Below, piece by piece: positions 46,527 to 57,934 of a DNA stretch of 64,000 nt. The stretch lies in contig NC_080590.1 in assembly GCF_029962835.1 (NCBI RefSeq), forward strand, positions 67,729,501 to 67,793,500. Direction: 5' to 3'. The stretch comes from Magnolia sinica. Taxonomy: Eukaryota > Streptophyta > Magnoliopsida > Magnoliales > Magnoliaceae. Position 1 is the stretch's first letter; each line of letters starts with the position of its first letter. Below the pieces are notes generated by a model. That model was not told the DNA's origin. It ran no database searches and saw nothing but the letters and a program-made list of their open reading frames with translations. The position numbers were made by a program, and so were the translations under genes.

Positions 46527-47760
46527 TGTTCACAACCCTAAGTGTAGGGTCCTAATGTAGTAATAGCTCGGTAGTCGAATCCACGGGAACTAAACTTGTA
46601 CGTATTCTAAAAATAACTAGAACTATAACTAGAAAAAAAAATCTAAATTAAAATCTAAATAATTAAGAGTAATGATGAATAATATTGATTAAAACTTATG
46701 AATTTTAAGTAGGAACTAGGATGCCAAGGATCCACTTATAACTATCAAGATACTATCTTACTTGATTCATGGAATACAAATGGAATTGGAGTCCTATCCT
46801 ATCCAATTTGAAGATAAAGCAATTTAAATCAAATCTGAACTTTTCATTGACCTAATTCTCAATGGAGGAGAATTGTGATGATTAGAAGGGATTCTATCAC
46901 CCTACCATGCCTAGGAAACGAGGGTGAACAACGAGATTTACCAATCTCATTATCTCAAAACAAAAAAAGAAGATATTCAAAGCTATCACAACATCTATTG
47001 TAATTTGAGTCACAATCAATGAAGTTCAATAAGAACAAGAATCAAAGCAAAATAAACATCCAAACACGCTACAAGCTTCACCTCTTAGCCCTAGCTAAGA
47101 GGTTTAGCCAACCATAGACATGATTGAAACCAAATCTCTTAAACAAAGTATGAAAAATAAACTAGGGAAGAAGAAAAAATCTTTGGCAGCTTCTCCACCT
47201 TTTTGTATGCTCCTTGAGACCTTTCCAAACCCTAAAAGATGCTTTGGAGCATCCTAGGGAGTCTTATTTATAGTTGTAGAACTCCAACTTTGGCACCGAG
47301 TTGGAAAAATCTAGAAACCGCCTCAAATTTATGTACTCTGTGTAGTTTTCCAAAATAGACACGGAGTTTAAACCACCTCAAATTTACGCACTCTGCGTAA
47401 TTTTTCAAAATATACCTGGAGTTTCAGAATATGCTTTTTCAGAACAATTTCAGGAATATGTTTGTTTTCAGGATAATTTCAAGATTCCTTTTCTTCACTT
47501 CAAATCTTTGGTTCTCTTCATTTTTCACTTGGTTTTCTTAGATCTTTGGCATATGAATTCTTCATTAATGACTTTCAAATCTCCAAATCTTCATTTAGTA
47601 ATCTTTTCAGCTTAAATCTTCCTTTTGGCATTAATTTCACCTTAAGCTCTTGAAATCACCTCGCACATAAAAACATGCATAATTAAATCGATTAAACACT
47701 ATCATATTTATAAAACCAAGGTATAAATAGGGGGAAATATGTAATATTTCATACTCAACA
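46527..47760 (-). mobile_element. Solo Athila-family LTR inside RNase H
   Basis: 1,234 bases, similar to 52467-53828. On the plus strand it starts TGTTCACAACCC and ends ATACTCAACA. It splits the Athila RNase H coding sequence between an EIMCDAS-like and a FDYAIGAV-like stretch. Flanks AATGT and GATGC differ by two transitions and may be a decayed target duplication. Confidence 0.8.
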
Positions 47761-48660
47761 GATGCATCGCACATAATCTCAAAAGAGATGCTCCAATCAG
47801 GTAGCTACATGATAGGTGCGGTAGTCAACATGTCCTTGAGTTTAGTGAAAGCTTCTTGGGTGCATCCTTTTAAAGTAGATTACATAAAGAATGAGAGAGG
47901 TGACTAAAGTCCTTTATGAATCGTCTGTAGAATCTATTGTGTCCTAAAAAGGATCACACGTCGTGTATACTTTTAGGAGGTGGTAGGTTAAAGGTAAGAT
48001 CAATTTTAGCCTTAACTACATCAATTCCCATGGATGAAATTATATGTCCAAGAAAAATTTCCTTGGAAACCATGAAATGGCACTTCTCCTAATTCAAAAC
48101 CAAATTCTTTTCCTCGCATCACTTTAACACATTTTTTAGATTTTCTAGACATTTGCTGAAGGATGGACCAAAGATAGAGAAGTCATCCATGAAGACCTCT
48201 TAATATTGCCCTATTATGTTAGAAAACAATTCAACATGCATCAGTAAAAGGTAGCAGGGGCATTACACAGTCTGAATGGCATCCTTCGATAAGCAAATGT
48301 ATCATAGGGACATGTGAGCATTGTCTTCTCTTTATCTTCAGAGCTATCTTTATTTTATTGTAGCCCGAATACCCATCAAGGAAGCAGTAGTAAGAGTGAC
48401 CAGTTAGCCTTTTTAAAATTTGATCAATGAAAGACAAATGGAAGTGGTCCTTCCTCATGATGGTATTTAATTTTATGTAGTCAATGCACATTCTCCAACC
48501 AGTAATGACTCTAATTGGCATGAGTTCATTAGTTACGATGGTGATTCCGGACTTCTTAGGAACCACCTGAGTTGGACTCACCCATTGACTATCGGATATA
48601 GGGTATATGATACTCACATCCAATAATTTAAGTACCTCAACCTTAACCACTTCTTTCATA
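47761..48660 (-). pseudogene. Reverse transcriptase of the Athila element
   Basis: Motifs VVKVEVLKLLDVSIIYPISD, WVSPTQVVPKKSGIT, GWRMCIDYIKLNTIMRKDHF and SYYCFLDGYSGYNKIKIAL are characteristic of Athila/Tat reverse transcriptases. The left end adjoins the solo LTR. It is broken. Confidence 0.9.
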
Positions 48661-48695
48661 TTTGGATTAATTCGACGTTGTGGTTGCCGGGAGGT

Positions 48696-49410
48696 TTATG
48701 CATTATCCTCAAGATGAATGCGGTGAGTACAAATCAAAGGATCAATTCCCTTGAGGTCTGCAATCGACCATCCAATAACTCTTTTATGCTCAATGAGAGT
48801 AGAAATAAGTATACTCTCTTGTGCCTTCTTAAGGTGGGAAGAGATCACCACCAGGTATATCTCATCTTGACCTAAGCAGACATATTTATGATCAGCGAGC
48901 AAAGGTTTCAAGTCAAGTTTCGGTGCTTTGAGGCTAGACGGTAAAGGCACTACATCGGTTTGGGGTAATTTCTCAAATTGTGGCCTCCACCAGTTAACTT
49001 CAAGTACCGACGTAACATCAAGCAAGGCATCCATCTCCCTAATCATGTCATCATCTAAGTCAAGGGAGTGGGCCAGGCAAGTCTCTAGAGTGTCAGAGTA
49101 TATAGTAAGAAGTGCTCTACCTTCCACGAAAGAATCGATCATGTTAATGTAATGAGTATCGTCATCATCCTCTAACTTTTTGTTCATATTGAAAAAGATG
49201 TTGAGCTCCAATTTCATATTTTTGAAAGATAAATTTATAATTCCATTCCTACAATTAATGATAGCTTTTGATGTAGCAAGGAATGCGCGACTAAGAATAA
49301 CGGGTATCTTAGTGCTCACATCTATGATGGGTTGAGTATCCAGGACAATAAAATCTACTGGATAGTATAATTTATCAACATAGACCAACACATCTTCAAT
49401 CATCTCTCTC
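48696..49410 (-). pseudogene. Protease and linker of the Athila element
   Basis: YVDKLYYPVDFIVLDTQPII and PVILSRAFLATSKAIINCRN match Athila aspartic protease regions. A linker to reverse transcriptase follows with LPSSLKAPKLDLKPLLADHK. It is broken. Confidence 0.85.
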
Positions 49411-50212
49411 GGTACATGAACTGAGTGATTGGCAAGTCATAACGTGGTCTGGGTGAGTTTTAATTCACCTAGACCTAGTTGTTCGTAGACCGAGTAAAGG
49501 ATCAAGCTAACACTCACCCCCAAGTCAAGAAGTGCGTGCTCAATTCGGTTGTTCCCAATTACTCAAGTGATGGTCGGGTTACAAGGATCTTTGTATTTTT
49601 GTGGCACATCTTACTTGAGGATGGCACTCACTTTTTCTATTAAAAAGATTTTCTTTTGTATGTTTTGTCGTCTTTTGGTAGTGTATAGATCTTTCAAATT
49701 TTTGGCATATGAAGGTATTTGTTTAACCGCGTCTAGTAGAGGGATATTAACCTTCACTTATTTCAACACCTCTAGAATATCCTGTGAGTTATCTAGAAGT
49801 TTTGGTGTAATCAACCGTTGAGGGAATGACGCAACTAGCTTACTTTGAGGTTTGGTTCTAACCCATGTGGAGCATTGCTAGGTCTATCATTCTTAATTTC
49901 TTCCGGGTCCTTAGGTTTCTCAACCCTCACCAGAATAGTTTTGTCAATAATCTTCCCACTCCTAAGAGTGGTGATAGACTTAGCTTGCTCTATCTGATTT
50001 GAAGAGTTTGGGTCACTTATTTCATATTACGGTTTTGGATTGGGGAGGGGTTGGGCTGGAAGCATCCCTTTCTCCTCATTCGCTAAGTGTGACTCAATCT
50101 TTTGAATTGATGATGCAAACATTTCCATTATTGTTTTGAGATCCTGGAATGCTTGCATCGTACTTTGGTTGAATAGATCTTGGTTTTGCATGAACTTTTG
50201 AATCATATCCTC
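49411..50212 (-). pseudogene. Gag-protease linker of the Athila element
   Basis: Decayed coding sequence between gag and protease, with short stretches recalling Athila (Lys/Pro-rich, then a VPKILKDE-like part). No intact domain is visible. Confidence 0.5.
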
Positions 50213-52140
50213 TTAAGGCTTCTTGTGATTTAAGAATTGTGTAATGGCCTCTTGTGGGTTAGCCGTTTGTCCATTCCTCCAATTGAAATTTGGGTGGTTC
50301 CTCCAACTGGAGTTGTATGTATTTGAGGTGAGTCCTCTGAAAGGTCTTTGGTAGTTGTTTATGACATTTGATTGCTCATTTAATATCTCTTGAAAAGCAA
50401 GAATTTTTGGCCAATTCTCAGTTGTATGTATGTTGCAAGCACAAATACCACAAACAACAACCGCAGCCTTTTCGGGTTCTCCTTTCTTTAGTTCCATGGC
50501 TTCGACCTTTCTTATGAGTTTGGTCATTCTTGCATTTATATCATCTTCCTCTTTTAAAACATAAATTCCTCCCATTTCCTTTGATTGAGTAGGCTTAGAA
50601 GTGGTAGTTCCTGAGGAGGTATCCCATGATTGTGCATTTTCAGCAAGTTTATCAAAATAATCCCACGCATCATTGGCTTTCTTGTTTATGAATTCCCCAT
50701 TACACATCATCTCCACAAATTAGTGCATGGGTGAGGTCAATCCCTCATAGAAAAAGCTTGTTATACATCATGTTTCATAACCATGTTGTGGACATGAATT
50801 TATGAGATCCTTAAATCGCTCCCAATATTGGAATAAGGTCTCATCCACTCTTGGTGAAAAATTCATGATTGCTTTCCTTAAGGTATTCATTTTATGATAG
50901 GGGAAGAACCGTTTAAGGAACTCCCCTGTCATCTCAGTTTATGTGCCAATGGACGTAGGTCTTAAGGAATGTAACCACGACTTAGCCTTTTCTTTCAAAG
51001 AGAAAGGAAACAATTTCAGTCTAAAGGGTTGTTTGATTTACCAATTGCAGTGGTAATTCAGGGTAAATGGGTATTAATTATTTACGTTTGAATTTTCAGT
51101 TGCATATTCGAGGTGATATTGACAGCAGCCTTCATTTATATCACTCTCACGTCACCCGAGAAAAAAATTATTATATTTTTGGGGTCCACCATGATATGTG
51201 TGTCTTATCCACACCTTCATCCCTTTAACCAGCTCATTTTAGCATATGATCCAAAAAATGAGGCAGATCTAAACCTCAAGTGGACCACACAGTAGGAAAC
51301 AATGTGAATTGAGCTCCTACCATTGAAAGCTTTTTGAGGGCCCTAGAAGTTTTAGATCAAGTTGATAATTTTGTTTTCCCTTTATCCATGGCTTTGTGAC
51401 CTTATGAACATGTTGGATGACAAATAAACATCAATGTGGGCCCTAGGTAAAAAATAGTTTTCAACCGTTGACGTCTTTATAATCACTATTTCTTAAGGTG
51501 TGGCTTACTTGACCTTGGGATTTGCCTCATTTTTGGACTCATACCCTAAAAGGTGTTGTTTAAAAAAGTTGGATGGTGTGGTTAAGTCACATACATCATG
51601 ATGGGGCCCACAAGTTGAAATCAGTTGTAACATGGTTTTTGTGAACGATTTTCGAGATGTAATTCCTCGCATATTTCAAACAGGTGAAATTAGTCATAAT
51701 TAATGTTTACACGTATTTACCTTGTTTTACCGTTGTAGTTAGAAAATCAAACAGCCCCTAACTGTGTCCTCAGACACGTTTGGGAAGTGCAATGTAGATA
51801 TGATCTCATTGGACTCTTTATTATATAAGTATGAACTTTCATATTCTAGTCCATGAAACTTAGGGAGGAGTTGAATTACCCCTAGTTTAATATCCACAGT
51901 TCATGCATTCAATGGAACTATCATGCAGGAAGGTGTATTCACCCCCACCGGTTGTAAATAATCTTGTAGAGTATGAAGTGGGGGTGCATTATGCACCTCA
52001 TTTTCATCTTGAACTTCCTCAACTGGAGGTTGAGGTTGAGGTTGATTTGCATCCATCACTTCTATTGACTCAGAGGGTCGCAAGTGGTGTCTAATCCTGT
52101 GATGGATAGGCAACCCTTCAACTAATCCTCCTTCACTCAA
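50213..52140 (-). pseudogene. Gag of the Athila element (split by a MITE)
   Basis: LQDYLQPVGVNTPSCMI near the N-terminus, ANDAWDYFDKLAENAQSWDT and SNTYNSSWRNHPNFNWRNGQ near the C-terminus are Athila gag signatures. The MITE at 51025-51758 lies in the middle. It is broken. Confidence 0.85.
51025..51758. mobile_element. Tourist-like (PIF/Harbinger) MITE
   Basis: 734 bases with inverted ends AGGGTTGTTTGATTT and (reverse complement of right end) GGGGCTGTTTGATTT, flanked by TAA at 51022-51024 and 51759-51761, the 3-base duplication typical of PIF/Harbinger. There is no transposase. The core 51180-51620 is homologous to 20131-20560 of the other MITE and has its own inverted GGGGCCCACCATGATG-type ends. 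Confidence 0.85.
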
Positions 52141-52442
52141 GAGACGAAGGGTGTTGTCATAGACCTACTTGGGCATGAAACACTCTCAACCCTCAAGTAA
52201 CTAAACCAAACTAAACCTAAGAATAAAGAAAACTAAAGTAAATAAGAAATCTAGAAAAGAAAGAGAGAATTGGAAAGAGGTTACTTGATTGGAGTTGTTA
52301 TATTAAGATCCTACAAAATAGAAAACAATGTTAGTTTCAAAAAGCAATTTCAGGAAAAAAAATCCTAAGAATTAAAAATAATAATAACCTTAATCTTAAC
52401 CTAATTCTAATACCAATTAATTCCAGAAAAACACAACCATAG

Positions 52443-52460
52443 TCCTCGACGGCGGCGCCA
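52443..52460 (-). other. Athila primer binding site, tRNA-Asp type
   Basis: On the minus strand TGGCGCCGCCGTCGAGGA lies six bases from the LTR. It resembles the Athila/Tat primer site TGGCGCCGTTGCCGGGGA. Confidence 0.8.
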
Positions 52461-52466
52461 AAAACT

Positions 52467-53828
52467 TGTTCACAACCCCCAGTGTAGGGTCACGATGTAA
52501 TAATAACTCGGTGAGACCAAGGTCGAATCCATAGGAACTAAACTTGTACGTATTTTGAAAAGTACTAGAAATAGAACTAGGAGAAGATCTAAATTTAAAA
52601 TCTGAATAAAAGATAGTAATTGTGAAGGATTTATCAAATATCAAAAGGGAACTAGAGCGCCAAGGATGCACTTGTAGCTATCAAGATGCTACCTTGCTTG
52701 ATTCAAGGAACACAATTGGAATTGGAGTCCTATCCTATCCAATTGGAAGATAAAGCAATTTAAATCAAATCTGAACTTTTCATTGACCTAATTCTCAATG
52801 GAGGAGAATTGTGATGATTGGAAGAGATTTCATTACCTTACCATGCCCAGGAGACGATGGTGAACAATAGGATTTACTCTCACAATCTTAAAACAAGAAA
52901 AGAAGATATCCAAAGCTATCGTAATATCTATTGCAATTTGAGTCACAATAAATCATAGAAAATCGAAAGTATTCCTTAAATTCAAACTAGAAATCAATAA
53001 AGTTTAACATAAATAATAATCAAAGCAAGATAAACATTGCAACACGCTACAAACTTCACCTCTTAGCTTTAGCTAAGAGATTAGCTAGTCATAGCTAACT
53101 CAAAAACATAAGAAAAACAGAAAAATCTACTAGAACCCATGAAGAAATTGAAGTAGAAGAACGTCGTCGGTGCTCCACCTAAGCCTCATTTCCCTTTCTA
53201 AACTCTAGAAGATGCTTTGGAGTATCCTAGGCAGTCCTATTTATAGTTGTGGAACTCCAACTTTCGCACCGAGTTGGCAAAATCTAGAAACTGCTTAAAT
53301 TTACGCACTCTGTGTAAATTTACGTACGCCTTCGATGTCATCGAAACTTGTCTAGAACTGTCTGGCAAGTTTGGCTTGAAAAATCCTAAAATTCTCGATT
53401 GAATCGAATTACCTTCGATTACACCTTCGATGCCATCGAAGTGCCTTCGATGGAATTGTCGATGCCATAGAAGTCTATTCTGACACTTTTTCGAACTATA
53501 TTTTCTAGCCCCGGAATTTCAGAATATCTTTTTTCAGGACAATTTTCAGGATTCCTTTTCTTCACTTCAAATCTTCGATTCTCTTCATTTCTCACTTGGT
53601 TTCCTTGGATCTTTGGCATGTGAGTTCTTCAATCTTGGTCTCCTAAGATCTATTCCTTGCCTTGGTGATTCCTAAGCATTAAATCCATGCTTTTAGTATT
53701 CTTTTCAATCTAGGCTCTCAGATTCACCTCGCAATACAAACATGTATAAAATATACCCATTAAGCATTATCATGTTCATAAAACCATGATATAAACAGGG
53801 GGAAATATACAATATTTGACACTCAATA
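52467..53828 (-). repeat. Athila 5' LTR
   Basis: 1,362 bases, similar to the solo LTR at 46527-47760 and to 33397-33543. It is flanked on both sides by Athila interior sequence (primer site left, polypurine tract right), see 53829-54187. Confidence 0.85.
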
Positions 53829-54094
53829 AACCCCCAACCAGCATTTTTTCAGTCCCGAGCAAAACATGCGTGACATAATCTTCAATTCTCAATGTTCAAA
53901 CCTCTTCCAGAAAATAGTCTTTTGTGTAAACAAGTATGAATGAGTATAATCCATAAAGGCAAGAGTGAAAATTTGAAAACCTAGAGCTGAATCAAGTGAG
54001 CAATCAATTAAATAGGTTCTTCATTAATCACTTAAGAGCATAAGCTCATGTATCAAGTTTTTCCAACGTGCTAAGTGTTTTCCAACTTACCCTT

Positions 54095-54132
<38 letters not shown>

Positions 54133-54187
54133 TTTCATGATGTTAGCCATGCTCATCACTTTAAGACTAATTGAATAATCAAGTGCT
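53829..54187 (-). mobile_element. 3' interior end of a second Athila copy
   Basis: Starts with a polypurine tract and matches 33544-33838 plus 43977-44025. It sits on the outer side of the LTR at 52467-53828, so that LTR is shared by two element copies. Homology stops near 54187 where unrelated gag sequence starts. An AT tract lies at 54099-54130. Confidence 0.75.
54099..54130. repeat. (AT)n microsatellite
   Basis: About 32 bases of AT repeat inside the Athila 3' interior, absent in the homologous place near 33810-33820. Confidence 0.95.
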
Positions 54188-55216
54188 GAGAATCAAATAG
54201 TTTGGGTCTCTTATCACCAATGTGCCCTCTATAACGGTTTGTATCTTCTGTTCCTTCCGTTCTTCGTTTGTTGCGAGGAACGTTACTCTTCTTTTCCTGA
54301 TCAATGACATTTGCCATCAATCTATTCTGTCCTCTTTTACCTGTTTCATTTTGAAATGCAGGCATTTTCTTGGTCATCAATTCTAATGCATGCACCTTTA
54401 TAGTGAGATCGCAGATGGTTCTTATGTTGGTACTTGTGAGTCCAAACGCGATCCCTGTTTCCATACAAATTCAAACATTTTCACATGTTCTTCTTCTTCC
54501 GGCAATTGTCTACATGATGCGGTTTTCCATCGATTGATAAATTTTTCTACTGGCTCATTCTCCCTCTACCGCACAGAAGCTAACTCGGTGATGCTGACAT
54601 CTCGATTGGAAAAGAAAAAATTAGGCATGAATGCGTCTTGCATTTGTTCCTAGGTTCGTATGGATTCCAGAGCTAAGCTTGAATACCATCGGAACGCCTT
54701 TACCGTCAAAGAAGAGCTAAACAATCGTAAATAATATTATGAAACTATAGAAAAATTACCCATGGTTGTAATAAAATGCATGAGATGTTCTTCTGGAGAT
54801 TCATCACCATTCAATTTCTGAAAATCTGGGTGCTTGAAATTTGTAGGGAATGGCACATCCTCTACTTCTCTGGGATACGACGTCCTGTATTGGAATCTTC
54901 CCGGATGCTCTTGTTCTCTCTCGGTCCCGATGACCTCTGTTATTACTTGCCGCATTTCGTCCCGGGCTATCACTCTTGTTCCAGGAGCCGATCTATGTGA
55001 CCCGGTTCTCGGTAGTTGTGAGCCTTTGAGTTGATGTTCATGGCCGTTCATAGTAGCCATCACAGGAGGAGTTACTATTTGAGACACGTTGTGAGCAAGA
55101 GTAGTTAATGCTTCTCGAAGGCTTCTGCATTCTTCCGTTAAAGTTCTTCGTGTCTGTGCCATTTCAGCCATACACCCGTTTGTAGTTGGCAATGGGTTCT
55201 GACTTGTTTCTGCCAT
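54188..55216 (-). pseudogene. Gypsy gag fragment, minus strand
   Basis: MAETSQNPLPTTNG at the start, then VEDVPFPTNFKHPDFQKLNG, ESPEEHLMHFITTMGNFSI, a WYSSL-like stretch, and DVSITELASV and EKFINRW-like parts, as in retrotrans_gag of plant gypsy elements. It differs from both the Tat and Athila gag above, so it is a third gypsy family. Its LTRs and pol are not found. It is broken. Confidence 0.75.
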
Positions 55217-55839
55217 GCATACAACAGCTTCCCCATTCCCTAATTGAGCTATTACTGAAGTGGGACAAGTATATGTTGGCGCGAAAGGACTTGACGATAG
55301 GGGATTTCCACTGGATCCTTTAATACTACCGTAGGATTCGGATGATCTTGATACAGTTTGCAGACGCGTTATTCACGATGGTGCAGTGAATTTTGTGGAA
55401 AATGATTCGTTTTCCATAGGTGATTTGCCTTTTTCCTTCCTAGTAAATCAAACAATTATGATGGGAAGGGCTGGGAAATCTTACGAAGTGAAAGAACAGG
55501 GAGAGTTTTCGGGGTATAACGACGACAGAGTGAGTTCTGGGTTTTGTTTTGCAGCATTTCGTGTGACTGGTCCTCTGATCATTTGCATTGAAGCTGGTTT
55601 GATAGCCGAGCGGGTTCAGACTTTTGATCTCCATGGAGATACGACAACCCATTCTTCGCTATCGTCCTGTGCTAACGATGATACATATATCACCCCAATG
55701 GTAGCTTACAATGTATCGCTTTTAGTCGGAGTTAGTTACTTCTTTCGGCTCAGATATTGATTGTGAGCATATTCTACGACGAACCCAGTCGGTACGAAGT
55801 ATAAAACTATCTTACTTGTAGAAGTTGCCATTGCGATTT
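55217..55839. other. Unassigned sequence beside the gag fragment
   Basis: It probably is the leader of the minus-strand gag element, but no primer site or LTR is recognised. A plus-strand open frame (55386-55760, starts MNFVENDSFSIGDLPFSFLV) has no recognisable domain. Confidence 0.3.
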
Positions 55840-55844
55840 GAATG

Positions 55845-57469
55845 TGAAAAGGAGAACTTAAGATGTCCTTGGGGGGGGGGGGGGGGGGGTGAATAAGGCA
55901 ATGTCAAATAATTGAAACAAGTGCTGAATATGTAAATAAAACAAAGATCTCAATTACTTGAATATTGAAACATTGATTCCAAATAACTCGTATGACAACC
56001 TTCACCTAAAGTTTTAGGCAGGACAACCTTATTTCATGAATTTCTTTAAAATAAAAACCTCTAACTTGTAAGAGTAAATAAAAGAATTACAATATTCACC
56101 ACACAACTGAAATTAAATACATTCAATCCACCACAAATAAAATAAAAGTATTCATCACATGGCAGAAAGAATTATAGTCGTTCTGTGCTTTAAAAACAGC
56201 CACACCTACTCCACTCCAAAAATTACTTCCTTCATAATTTTGGCTTTCACTATGAAAAGGTTTTCACAGGGTCACCTTAATAACATGATACAATTTCTTA
56301 TGATTTTCATGGGCTATCACAATAAAAACCCAAACTGATTTTACCAAGTTATCTCAGACAAAACCTAAACTGAGATTTTCATAGGAGATCTCAGACAAAA
56401 CATAAAAAGAGTTATAGAAGGTATACTTATCTTCACCGTAGAAGACGTAGGAGAAACTTGTAGTAGAAGGACCTCTTTCTTGAATATAAATGGTTCCGTG
56501 TTCAGGTAGATAGAAAGGGTCTAGGGTTCTATTGATTTTAATTATGTTGAACCCAAAAAGCTACTTAATTCAATTCTCTTCGATCTCAAAGAGGAGTATA
56601 ATTTACCCTCTTAGATTAAACTTGAAAGATTTGAGACTAAAGGGAATTGAAAAAGCTATTTAAAACAAATTATAAATACCGTCCAATAGCTTGCTAATAA
56701 CTTGAGCTTTTTTCTTTCTTGCATAAGAATTCTGATAATTAACTTGTATAATTCTGAATGAGAGAATAACTCAATTTATAGGCAAAGAAGTTAGAACTTC
56801 AGTTAACCTGAGATAGGCTTCGACTAGCCTAAGTTCAGTGGATTCGGTCTAACGGATTTCAGATTGCGTGGGATAAGAATTATCCAAAATTCGGCTGGCC
56901 CGAGGTTAACTTCAGCTGGCTGAACAGTACAATTCAGCTAACCGAATTTGACCTTCGGCTGACTGAATTCCAAAAGTTGATGTTGCTAGAATTTGACCCA
57001 AACTTTCTCGGGCCAACCAAATTTCAAGTTTGGGCTAACTGAACCAAAAGTTGGGCTAGTTGAATTTGCAACAAAAGTTTGTTATTGCTTCGGGCTTAAA
57101 GTTGAGCTGGCCGAAGAAGCTATGCTAGCCAAACCAAAAGTTAGGCTGGCCAAATTCTAGGCAAAACAAGTGAAAAAATCCATATTTAAACAATTTTGAA
57201 AGCACCTAATCCGAAGGTCTTTTTAAGGTTTTATACCACCTGAGATATATTAAATATCTGATTCTTTTTTAGCTTGAGCTTAGTCTCTGACTGTATCTTA
57301 AATTTGAGCTCGATCTTTTCTTGAACATTAGTCGATCTTGAGCTTGATCTTTTCTTGAACATAGATCGATCTTGAGCTTGATAGACCGATCTTTGAAGAT
57401 CTACTTTGAAGTGGTTTTGTCTTTACGAAATTTGACAACTTATGTGTGCTTAACATCCTAGCACTTACA
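55845..57469 (-). mobile_element. Solo SIRE-type LTR, minus strand
   Basis: 1,625 bases. On the minus strand it starts TGTAAGTGCTAGG and ends CCTTTTCA. Perfect target duplications GAATG lie at 55840-55844 and 57470-57474. Palindromic words here are of the TTCAGCTGGCTGAA type (56810-57170). A run of 19 G (55871-55889) marks the C-tract near the LTR end. There is no interior. Confidence 0.9.
55871..55889. repeat. G19 homopolymer
   Basis: An expanded form of the 5-8-base C tract present near the 3' end of the other SIRE LTRs. Confidence 0.9.
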
Positions 57470-57474
57470 GAATG

Positions 57475-57769
57475 AAATTGTAATTCTTTATAAAGGTAAT
57501 GCGATATATTGTCAGTAAGAATTTAGACAAATTTATATTTTATTTTGGAGATGAAGGGGAGGATGTTCTTGTTGAGAGTCACCACTTTGGTGTTTGTATG
57601 ACGCCAAATGGTGATAAAAGTCTTCTCAATAATTTCCAAGTTTATATTGAATGAGAAATGATTCCCTAGTGGAGTCGTCATTTTATGGGCATGGGCATTA
57701 AGGTATAACATATGACAGACAGGATCATGGGTATTCATGTGGAGGTGTAAACAAAGCTACATTCATCGA
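57475..57769. other. Unassigned sequence between two solo LTRs
   Basis: It belongs to the element into which both SIRE LTRs inserted. No domain is seen; a minus-strand frame of about 70 codons has no support. Confidence 0.3.
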
Positions 57770-57934
57770 ACGAGAAGTACACGAAATAAGCCGACAAGCA
57801 ACCATGTTATGGTCCATCTACGCAATGAGAGATTTTTGACTGGGATGTACAATAAGTTGAAGAACAAGAAGATTAGACTGGTACTGATCCTCCGAAAGAT
57901 CAATGACAACGCTTACGTTGTTGATCTTCCGAAT
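57770..57934 (+). pseudogene. Chromovirus-like gypsy pol C-terminus, left part
   Basis: [19 protein letters not shown] and [15 protein letters not shown] are typical of the end of integrase in plant chromovirus-type gypsy elements. The next part lies beyond the solo LTR, at 61076. It is broken. Confidence 0.75.

Larger units (their letters stand above)
33397..53828 (-). mobile_element. Athila-type gypsy element, minus strand
   Basis: Reading on the minus strand: 5' LTR 52467-53828, tRNA-Asp-type primer site 52443-52460, gag, protease, reverse transcriptase, RNase H, integrase, a long 3' non-coding part, polypurine tract, and a partial 3' LTR 33397-33543 cut by the outer SIRE. Nested in it are the Tat element (33839-43976), a solo LTR (46527-47760) and a MITE (51025-51758). 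Gag and integrase motifs fit Athila. It is old, with well over ten breaks. Confidence 0.85.

Noticed and set aside
55386-55760. Plus-strand 124-codon frame as a host gene
   Set aside because: No domain, no start context or splice evidence, and it sits between element fragments.
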